Source: Lewinellaceae bacterium
GTDB lineage: Bacteria; Bacteroidota; Bacteroidia; Chitinophagales; Saprospiraceae
Assembly: GCA_016713985.1 (NCBI GenBank)
Contig: JADJOD010000018.1
Location: 115,438 to 179,437 of the forward strand
Length of the DNA stretch: 64,000 nt
Reading direction: 5' to 3'
Both the position numbers and the translations under genes were made by a program. Below the pieces are notes generated by a model. It worked only from the letters and a program-made list of their open reading frames with translations. It did not search any database and was not told where the DNA came from. Shown piece by piece: positions 43,695 through 49,850 of the stretch; position 1 is the stretch's first letter; the number at the start of each line of letters is the position of its first letter.

Positions 43695-44918
43695 TCAGAC
43701 GGGTGTTTCAGCTGGGAAAAAGCGATTGGCCAGCCGCATTTGTGCTTCCATAAAGTTCTTTAAACCGCCTTCAATTTGCCCGTTCGGATGCACTTTTTGC
43801 GACTCTACGATGGTTTCCTGGCCTTCCTTTTCGAGATAACAAACTTTGAGGTCCTCAGCTGCCAGATTCTTCTCATATACTTCCGCGAGCAGCGACATCA
43901 TCCAATGCTCGCTGTGGGTGGAAAAGATGAACTGTTTGTCTTCCTTCTCCGCGATTTCCACCAGCACTTTTACAAATTGCTCGATCAGCGTGGGATGGAG
44001 GTGGATTTCGGGTTCGTCGATGCAGATGAGGCGGTTTTTGTCGTAGAGGATTTTGGCGAGCAGGAACAAGATTTGGTTGATACCCATGCCTTGGTTGACG
44101 AGTTCGGTTGTAAAAGGTGTATCGGGTTCGCGGACTTGCAGATAGAAAAAACCGCCGCCCGGCCCCATCGAAACCGAGAATCGTTTACCCGCTATTTTTT
44201 CAAAATAATGGGAAACTTTGGCTTGCAAGGTTTTGTCGATGGCGAGGTGAGTAGCGACTTCTTCTTCGGTATAGATGGTTCCGCTCATCGGAACTTGGTT
44301 GAAAATGGGTTTGGTGAAGCCACGATGGGTGGGAGTAACGTCAAGTTGAGAAAGTTCTAAAATTGGGAGTTCAACCTCGTTAGTCAATTCCCATATTACT
44401 TCATCGGCATTAGCATCAGCCTCCGGATAAGATTTGACCATACTAAGTCCATTCCAGTCGAATGCGTCAACTCGCGATTTTTGCAACTTTATTTTATTGG
44501 TTTTATTCAACGAGTATGGAAAACTAACCCCAATGCTTCCGATAAACTTCAAGGGAAATACTCCCGCGATGTTAAAACCTGTTCCAATGTGCCAATCGTG
44601 AAACCATCCAAATTTAGTAGATGTCGCTCCATTTTCTTCAACTTGTTCAACACATACGTTTAGGCTAATCAACTCATCAAAATTCTTTTTCCTCCCAAAT
44701 TCAACTTCCTCAATTCCTCCTAAATTCAAAAAATGCAAATTCAATAAACTATCTAACGATTGATTCGGATTCGTCACCACATTCTTCAATACCTGCAAGG
44801 CATACAACACACTGCTCTTCCCGCTGTTATTCGCACCATTCAGCACCGTGAATTTTCCCAATTCCAGCGTCGCCTCGCGGATGCTGCGGAAGTTTTTGAT
44901 GGTCAGTTCTTTGATCAT
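43695..44918 (-). CDS. AAA15/21-type ATPase (DUF3696-like C-terminus), putative defence protein
   Basis: 407 residues of the SMC/Rad50-like ATPase class found in OLD and related defence proteins: Walker A LNGANNSGKSS (residues 27-37), the ABC signature-like VNQGMGINQILFLL, Walker B LICIDEPEIHLHP and His switch FSTHSEHWMMSL. The tail VHPNGQIEGGLKNFMEAQ resembles DUF3696. No TOPRIM domain is present. The middle of the gene is AT-richer than its surroundings, a sign of transfer. It has its own consensus promoter and is followed by the PIN-like gene. Confidence 0.85.
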   Translation of the reverse strand: MIKELTIKNFRSIREATLELGKFTVLNGANNSGKSSVLYALQVLKNVVTNPNQSLDSLLNLHFLNLGGIEEVEFGRKKNFDELISLNVCVEQVEENGATSTKFGWFHDWHIGTGFNIAGVFPLKFIGSIGVSFPYSLNKTNKIKLQKSRVDAFDWNGLSMVKSYPEADANADEVIWELTNEVELPILELSQLDVTPTHRGFTKPIFNQVPMSGTIYTEEEVATHLAIDKTLQAKVSHYFEKIAGKRFSVSMGPGGGFFYLQVREPDTPFTTELVNQGMGINQILFLLAKILYDKNRLICIDEPEIHLHPTLIEQFVKVLVEIAEKEDKQFIFSTHSEHWMMSLLAEVYEKNLAAEDLKVCYLEKEGQETIVESQKVHPNGQIEGGLKNFMEAQMRLANRFFPAETPV

Positions 44919-44937
44919 TTTTTGAAAATCTTGCGGG

Positions 44938-44968
44938 CAAAAATACAAAAAGCGGCGACACGCCCAAA
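44938..44968 (-). promoter_or_regulatory. Consensus promoter of the ATPase/PIN operon
   Basis: On the minus strand TTTG (44968-44965), exactly 19 bp, then TATTTTTG (44945-44938). It overlaps the toxin-antitoxin terminator and lies 20 bp before the ATPase start. Confidence 0.75.
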
Positions 44969-44981
44969 AACGTATCGTCGC
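44946..44981 (-). terminator. Terminator of the toxin-antitoxin operon
   Basis: Stem GCGACGATACG / CGTGTCGCCGC (one mismatch, one wobble), loop TTTTTGGG, then TTTTTG on the minus strand, 25 bp past the toxin stop. Confidence 0.65.
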
Positions 44982-45005
44982 TCTTTCGAGTCATAATTAA
45001 GGTCA

Positions 45006-45317
45006 CTACCCCAATTTATCACTTCGTTTTTTCCAAATCTGCGTGTCGCGTTTTTCGTGTAAAATGGCAAAGACAATGATGTGCAAGTTGGGTTCGTCCA
45101 CTATGAAATAAACCTTGTAGGGAAATTGTTTGACAAAGGCGAAGCGACGGTCATCGTAGATAAACCTTTGTCTTTCAGGAAATTGCCCGATAGATTCAAA
45201 TACTTCTGCCAAACGAACTGAAAAATCGAACCCCAGACCGACTTTCTGCCCTTCATACCACACTACTGCATTTTCGTAGTCGGCTTGGGCTTCGTCGGAA
45301 AGTTCGATGCTGTACAT
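45006..45317 (-). CDS. ParE/RelE-superfamily toxin
   Basis: 103 residues: YSIELSDEAQADYENAVVWYEGQKVGLGFDFSVRLAEVFESIGQFPERQ and RFAFVKQFPYKVYFIVDEPNLHIIVFAILHEKRD, the standard ParE-type toxin pattern. It follows the antitoxin by 4 bp. Confidence 0.9.
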   Translation of the reverse strand: MYSIELSDEAQADYENAVVWYEGQKVGLGFDFSVRLAEVFESIGQFPERQRFIYDDRRFAFVKQFPYKVYFIVDEPNLHIIVFAILHEKRDTQIWKKRSDKLG

Positions 45318-45321
45318 GGGG

Positions 45322-45579
45322 TCAGCTTTTGGGCCAGTTGTATTTTGCTGCTGTCTCTGCCTGCACTTCCTGCCAGGTTTTGCGATTTTTTTGCTGCAAG
45401 GCGGTCTGTGCGCGATTTTCCAAAAATTCTTTTCCAGCCTCCGTCAATTCGTGTTTTGTCAAAAATTCGGCCTCTTCTCCCTCTGAAAGGAGCTGCGCGG
45501 AGATGCCCAACCTTTCGAGCAAGTCAACTAAGAATTTTAATTCTTCGGCAGATTTCGGTGTGACAACGAGAGAACCCAT
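45322..45579 (-). CDS. Antitoxin of the ParE-type pair
   Basis: 85 residues: LVVTPKSAEELKFLVDLLERLGISAQLLSEGEEAEFL, then a charged helical tail. Size, order (antitoxin first) and 4-bp spacing fit a type II pair. It lacks an obvious DNA-binding domain; the N-terminal strand-helix could dimerise. The consensus promoter is so close that the leader would be only a few nucleotides. Confidence 0.8.
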   Translation of the reverse strand: MGSLVVTPKSAEELKFLVDLLERLGISAQLLSEGEEAEFLTKHELTEAGKEFLENRAQTALQQKNRKTWQEVQAETAAKYNWPKS

Positions 45580-45592
45580 GGACGTTTTTTTG

Positions 45593-45623
45593 CAAATTTA
45601 ATTGAAAAAATCTGGCAGGCAAA
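45593..45623 (-). promoter_or_regulatory. Consensus promoter of the toxin-antitoxin operon
   Basis: On the minus strand TTTG (45623-45620), exactly 19 bp, then TAAATTTG (45600-45593). The start codon at 45579 is only 13 bp downstream, implying a nearly leaderless mRNA. Confidence 0.72.
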
Positions 45624-45694
45624 ATACATTTTGACGTTTGACGGTTAGACATTGGGCATTGGAAAAAAATCAAAGTCAAAATGTCCAACGTCCA

Positions 45695-46903
45695 TCAATC
45701 CATTTCCAGATCAATATCCACCTTCTCATGCCACGGTAAACCGTCCTGATTCAGGCGTTCCATAAACGGGTCGGGGTTGAATTCTTCCACGTTGAACACG
45801 CCTTTGCCCGACCATTTGCCTTCGAGGATCATACGCGCGCCGATCATGGCCGGCACACCCGTGGTGTAACTGACCGCCTGGGTGCCCGTTTCTTTGTAGG
45901 CGTCCTGGTGGCTGCAATTATTCCAGACGTAATACGTGCGCGTTTTGCCGTCTTTGATGCCTTTGATGCGGCAGCCGATGCTGGTAAAACCCGTGTAGTT
46001 TGCGCCGAGTTCTTCGGGCGCGGGCAGCACGGCTTTCAAAAATTCGAGCGGAATGACATCCACTCCCTTGTATTTCACCGGCTCGATGCCCGCCATGCCG
46101 ATGTTCTGGATCACACGCAGGTGGGTGAGGTATTCCTGGCCAAAAGTCATCCAGAAACGCGCGCGTTTAAGCGTCGGGAAGTTTTTGACAAGGCTTTCCA
46201 GTTCTTCGTGGTAGATGAGGTACGAACGTTTCGGGCCGATTTCGGGGTAGTCGATGTCTTTCCAGATTTCGTGCGGCTCGGTTTCGATCCATTGGCCGTT
46301 TTCCCAGTATTTCCCTTTTTGCGTGACTTCGCGGATGTTGATTTCGGGGTTAAAGTTGGTGGCGAAGGCTTTGCCGTGGTTGCCTGCGTTGGCGTCCACG
46401 ATGTCGAGTTCGTGGATTTCGTCGAAGTAGTGTTTGGCGGCGTAGGCGGTGTACACACTCGTCACGCCGGGGTCGAAGCCGCAACCCAGCAGGGCCAGAA
46501 TGCCTTTTTCCCGGAAGCGGTCCTGATAGGCCCATTGCCAGGAGTATTCGAACTTGGCCACGTCTTTGGGCTCGTAATTCGCTGTATCCATGTAGTTTAC
46601 GCCGGTTTCGAGGCAGGCGTCCATGATGAGCAGATCCTGATAGGGCAGGGCTACGTTGATGACGAGATCGGGCTTGAACTGCCGGATCAGCGCCACGGTT
46701 TCGGACACATTGTCGGCATCGAGGCGGGCCGTTTCGGGTTTTTTACCGCCGTAAGCGGCGTGTATGGCGTCGGCGATGGCGATACATTTTGACTGGGTGC
46801 GCGAAGCGAGCAGGATATCGCCGAACACGTCGCGGTGCTGGGCGCATTTGTAAGCGACTACCCGGCCAACGCCGCCCGCTCCGATAATGAGGACTTTTGA
46901 CAT
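45695..46903 (-). CDS. Carboxynorspermidine/carboxyspermidine dehydrogenase (saccharopine dehydrogenase family)
   Basis: 402 residues. Rossmann motif VLIIGAGGVGRVVAYKC, then the conserved NVALPYQDLLIMDACLETGVNYMDTANYEP and LLGCGFDPGVTSVYTAYAAKHYFDEI, and NHGKAFATNFNPEINIREVTQKG, characteristic of the enzyme that condenses putrescine or diaminopropane with aspartate semialdehyde. The decarboxylase of the pathway (nspC) is 9 kb away at 56008. ATG 46903 is chosen because it starts the Rossmann strand; the leader contains CTGAAAACCTTCAAACC repeats. Confidence 0.9.
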   Translation of the reverse strand: MSKVLIIGAGGVGRVVAYKCAQHRDVFGDILLASRTQSKCIAIADAIHAAYGGKKPETARLDADNVSETVALIRQFKPDLVINVALPYQDLLIMDACLETGVNYMDTANYEPKDVAKFEYSWQWAYQDRFREKGILALLGCGFDPGVTSVYTAYAAKHYFDEIHELDIVDANAGNHGKAFATNFNPEINIREVTQKGKYWENGQWIETEPHEIWKDIDYPEIGPKRSYLIYHEELESLVKNFPTLKRARFWMTFGQEYLTHLRVIQNIGMAGIEPVKYKGVDVIPLEFLKAVLPAPEELGANYTGFTSIGCRIKGIKDGKTRTYYVWNNCSHQDAYKETGTQAVSYTTGVPAMIGARMILEGKWSGKGVFNVEEFNPDPFMERLNQDGLPWHEKVDIDLEMD

Positions 46904-46932
46904 AGTTTGGAAAGGTTTGAAGGTTTTCAGGG
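46904..46932 (-). repeat. CCCTGAAAACC leader repeat before the dehydrogenase
   Basis: Read toward the gene: CCCTGAAAACCTTCAAACC followed by TTTCCAAACT and the start codon. It is the same family as 10741-10905 and, inverted, 47090-47212. Confidence 0.65.
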
Positions 46933-46963
46933 AACGCTGGATTGTTGTAAATTTTTGGCGGGG

Positions 46964-46995
46964 CAAAAGTAGATAAAACGGCTATTTTTGGGCAA
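46964..46995 (-). promoter_or_regulatory. Promoter of the dehydrogenase gene
   Basis: Minus strand TTG (46995-46993), 21 bp, then TACTTTTG (46971-46964). It is upstream of the repeat leader. On the plus strand TATTTTTG at 46983-46990 may be the -7 element of the divergent gene at 47214. Confidence 0.55.
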
Positions 46996-47089
46996 CGGAA
47001 TAAATTTTCAATTCGCGCCCCCAGGCCGCCGGCATTCGTATTTTTCTTTCCGGGCCGAATCCTCGTTATTTGCAACGGAAATGCCGTCC

Positions 47090-47212
47090 CTTAAACCACC
47101 CCGAAACCCTGAAACCCTTAAACCCTGAAACCCTTTCCATCGTTAAATCTTTAAGTCGGACGGCAACCCTGAAACCTTTAAACCCTGAAACCCACTGAAA
47201 CCTTTTTAACAA
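47090..47212 (+). repeat. CCCTGAAACCCTTAAA array before the Ate-like gene
   Basis: Tandem CCCTGAAACC/CTTAAACC units ending 1 bp from the ATG at 47214. It is the same family as 46904-46932 on the divergent gene, in inverted orientation, so both genes have the same sequence reading into their starts. Confidence 0.75.
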
Positions 47213-47213
47213 C

Positions 47214-47999
47214 ATGCACTCACGGTCCCTGCCGGTATTTCGCAATATCGCCTTCAATCCGAACCACATCGAGGAGTACATCCCGATGCAGGCGTTAAAT
47301 ACGATGGTGTTCGATCGCTTTTGCGAGGACGGGTGGTGTTATTGGGCGGACCTGATTTTCCGGCGCAACTATTGGGAATGGCGCGGCCAGCCTTGTCGCG
47401 TGATCCTGTTGCGCATCCGGCTCCGGGATTTTACGTTCAGCAAAAGTCAGCGGAAATGCCTGCGCCGCAACGAAGACCTGCACATCGCGCGCCGGGCGAT
47501 CCAGATCGGCGCCACGCATGAAGAATTGTTCGAACGCCACGCCCAGCGCTTCGCGCACAACCGCCCGATGAGCATTTACGGGTTTTTCAGTTTTTTCAGC
47601 AGCATCATGCCCTGTTTCGGCGTTCAATTCGACGTGTACAAGCAGAAAAAACTGCTGGCGACCAGTTTTTTCCACATGGGCCGCACCAGTATGGCGGGCA
47701 ACTATTGCATACACGAACCCGCCGAGGCACAACGCAGCCTCGGCACGTATACGATGTTGAAAGAAATCGAATTTGCCATCGAAACGGGCCGGGAATTTTA
47801 CTACCCCGGTTTTGTGTACGACCTGCCCAGCGAGTTCGATTATAAGTTGAATTTCAATAACTTAGAATACTTCGATTGGTGGGGCAACTGGTACCCGCTC
47901 GAACGCCTGCCCGTGCGCGACTGGCGGGAAGCCTGGGAAGTGGGGCCGCCGCTGGGCGATTACAAAAGTGAAATGCCGGACAAACAGGGCGGCGGCTAA
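47214..47999 (+). CDS. Arginyl/leucyl-tRNA-protein transferase-like protein (Ate/Bpt C-terminal family)
   Basis: 261 residues. FTFSKSQRKCLRRNEDL and AEAQRSLGTYTMLKEIEFAIETGREFYYPGFVY match the GNAT-like domain of Ate1/Bpt proteins, which attach an amino acid from tRNA to N-terminal residues of degradation substrates. The N-terminal zinc-cysteine domain is reduced: only CEDGWC and one more Cys (GQPCRV) remain. The activity may be retained or altered. The ATG directly follows the repeat array. Confidence 0.68.
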   Translation: MHSRSLPVFRNIAFNPNHIEEYIPMQALNTMVFDRFCEDGWCYWADLIFRRNYWEWRGQPCRVILLRIRLRDFTFSKSQRKCLRRNEDLHIARRAIQIGATHEELFERHAQRFAHNRPMSIYGFFSFFSSIMPCFGVQFDVYKQKKLLATSFFHMGRTSMAGNYCIHEPAEAQRSLGTYTMLKEIEFAIETGREFYYPGFVYDLPSEFDYKLNFNNLEYFDWWGNWYPLERLPVRDWREAWEVGPPLGDYKSEMPDKQGGG

Positions 48000-48271
48000 T
48001 ACTTGATCGTGTAATAAGATGTATCGTTTCCGGCGATCAGTACCGAATCTACCGGAGCAACACCCTGGATGTTTACCTTGCCCCATTTTATGGTGGTAAA
48101 TGCACCTGCACAGGCATAAATTGTTTCTTCATAGTGGTCTCCTTTTTGGAGCACCAGTGGATATTTTTTTAGTTGATGAAAACCGTTATACCAATACATT
48201 ACATATTCACACTTATTCACGATGCCGGCATATATAGTATCATTGGAGCCTGTCTCATTGATTATCTTCAA
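47996..48271 (-). CDS. Small hypothetical protein, start uncertain
   Basis: A 91-residue reading frame from TTG 48271: KIINETGSNDTIYAGIVNKCEYVMYWYNGFHQLKKYPLVL..VDSVLIAGNDTSYYTIKY. The composition is protein-like and beta-rich. The frame stays open upstream to a stop at 48331 without any ATG or signal peptide, so the gene may have lost its 5' end. Overlaps the stop of the Ate-like gene by 4 bp. Weakly supported. Confidence 0.4.
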   Translation of the reverse strand: MKIINETGSNDTIYAGIVNKCEYVMYWYNGFHQLKKYPLVLQKGDHYEETIYACAGAFTTIKWGKVNIQGVAPVDSVLIAGNDTSYYTIKY

Positions 48272-48355
48272 GTTCCGGCTTGTTGGTTTGTTTTGCCAGT
48301 TTTTGACAATCGGGTAAACAGTTGTTAGTCAATCAGATACCCGGTAATTCCGAAG

Positions 48356-49387
48356 TCATTGCTTGCCGAACGGGAATGCGTGCAATACGCCGATTGCCCG
48401 TTGCACCATTTCGCCCGTCACATCAAGATGTGTCACAAACCGGATCGTTTGTGGCCCGAACGCCGATGCCGTGACGCCGTTTTTTGATAAATATTCGAGG
48501 AACGATGCTGGAGTGGCGTCGCCGGCCAGGTCGAAAATGACTATGTTCGTCTGCACCGGCCGGATATTTATCACATAAGGCAATTCCGCCAGCGCGGCAG
48601 CCAGGATACGTGCATGCGTGTGATCTTCCCGCAGCCGCTGCACGTGATTGTCAAGGGCGTAAATGCCCGCCGCTGCGAGGTAACCCGCTTGCCGCATGCC
48701 GCCGCCCATCACCTTGCGCACACGTCGCGCTTCGGCGATAAAACCCTGATTTCCAACCAGAACCGAGCCAACCGGCGCGCCGAGTCCCTTGGAAAGGCAA
48801 ATGGAAATACTGTCTACTTCCGCACCAACGGACGCCGGTGTTTCACCCGTTTCCACTAAGGCATTGAAGAGACGCGCGCCGTCGAGGTGCAGGGCCAACC
48901 CCAGTTTTTGACACACCTTGCGGATCGACCGGATACGTTCCGGCGGGTAGATGCTACCGCCGCCTTTGTTGCAGGTATTTTCGATTACCACGAGGCTGCT
49001 TTTGGGCAACCAGTCGAAACGCGGCTTCACGGCGGTTTCCACCAGACCGGGGGTCAGAATGCCGTTTTCCCCACTCAACAGGTTGACGGAGATACCCGAG
49101 TGAAAAGCGTATCCACCCACTTCGTATTGGTAAATATGGCTCATTTCGTCGCAAATCACCTCGTCGAGCGGGCGGGTATGCACTTTCAGGGCGATCTGGT
49201 TGGTCATGGTCCCGGAAGGGCAAAATAACGCGGCTTCATGCCCGAACAAGGCGGCGCATTTCGCTTCCAGGGCATTCACCGTGGGGTCTTCGCGGAATAC
49301 GTCGTCGCCGACTTCGGCCGCCCACATGGCCTCAAGCATCCCCGGAGTGGGTTTGGTGACGGTATCGGAAAGGAGGTTGATGGTCAT
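48356..49387 (-). CDS. ltaE: Low-specificity L-threonine aldolase
   Basis: 343 residues, PLP fold-type I: NLLSDTVTKPTPGMLEAMWAAEVGDDVFREDP, CPSGTMTNQIAL, HLDGARLFNA and the Schiff-base lysine region ICLSKGLGAPVGSVLVG. It cleaves threonine/allo-threonine to glycine and acetaldehyde. The ATG abuts a CAATCCTAACAATG-type leader repeat. Confidence 0.93.
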   Translation of the reverse strand: MTINLLSDTVTKPTPGMLEAMWAAEVGDDVFREDPTVNALEAKCAALFGHEAALFCPSGTMTNQIALKVHTRPLDEVICDEMSHIYQYEVGGYAFHSGISVNLLSGENGILTPGLVETAVKPRFDWLPKSSLVVIENTCNKGGGSIYPPERIRSIRKVCQKLGLALHLDGARLFNALVETGETPASVGAEVDSISICLSKGLGAPVGSVLVGNQGFIAEARRVRKVMGGGMRQAGYLAAAGIYALDNHVQRLREDHTHARILAAALAELPYVINIRPVQTNIVIFDLAGDATPASFLEYLSKNGVTASAFGPQTIRFVTHLDVTGEMVQRAIGVLHAFPFGKQ

Positions 49388-49463
49388 TGCTGCATTGTTG
49401 GATTACTGGATTGTTGCATTGTTAGGATTGCTGCATTGTTAGGATTGTTACATTGTTGCATTG
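49388..49463 (-). repeat. AACAATCC leader array before ltaE
   Basis: Degenerate units of GCATTGTTAGGATT on the plus strand, reading as CAATCCTAACAATG toward ltaE and ending at its start codon. The inverted copy is at 49691-49752. Confidence 0.7.
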
Positions 49464-49476
49464 GAAATATAAATTT

Positions 49477-49591
49477 GAAAGGGTACACATTTTTTAAATT
49501 CCCGAAAATTGGTTCGTAATGACCTCGGAGAGGTCATTTTGCCCGTTTTTGCTATCGCTTCCTGTTTGTTGAAAAAAATGTGTCCCCTTTC
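49477..49591. repeat. MITE-like element with 20-bp terminal inverted repeats (115 bp)
   Basis: The ends GAAAGGGTACACATTTTTT (49477) and the reverse complement of AAAAAAATGTGTCCCCTTTC (49572-49591) match with one mismatch. Inside is a hairpin ATGACCTC/GAGGTCAT around 49519-49537. No coding capacity. It lies between the two inverted AACAATCC arrays. Confidence 0.65.
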
Positions 49592-49690
49592 TAAAATATA
49601 AAACCAAAAATGGGAATACTCATAAAACAATCGACTCAGTTTTATAAACGCTCCCCCAAAAATATATATCCTGGAGCATCAATCAACATA

Positions 49691-49752
49691 CAATAACAAT
49701 AATCGCAATTCAGCAATGTAACAATCCCAACAATCCCAACAATGCAACAATG
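49691..49752 (+). repeat. AACAATCC array facing the PAS-kinase operon
   Basis: Plus-strand CAATGTAACAATCCCAACAATCCC units, the inverted copy of 49388-49463. Here the array is upstream of the -7 element rather than downstream. Confidence 0.65.
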
Positions 49753-49783
49753 AAAAAAAGTACGTACAAACTCATAAGTATCA

Positions 49784-49791
49784 TACTTTTG
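49784..49791 (+). promoter_or_regulatory. -7 element of the PAS-kinase operon
   Basis: TACTTTTG matches TAnnTTTG, 59 bp before the ATG at 49851. No -33 element is visible at the expected spacing. Confidence 0.5.
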
Positions 49792-49850
49792 ATCATCCGA
49801 ACTAATCCTTTTGCACGCAGAAGCCGACATTATAACCGAACGGAACAGCC

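Noticed and set aside
45908..46792. 294-codon plus-strand open frame opposite the dehydrogenase
   Set aside because: Antisense shadow of a clear enzyme gene; no known domain and no start signal.
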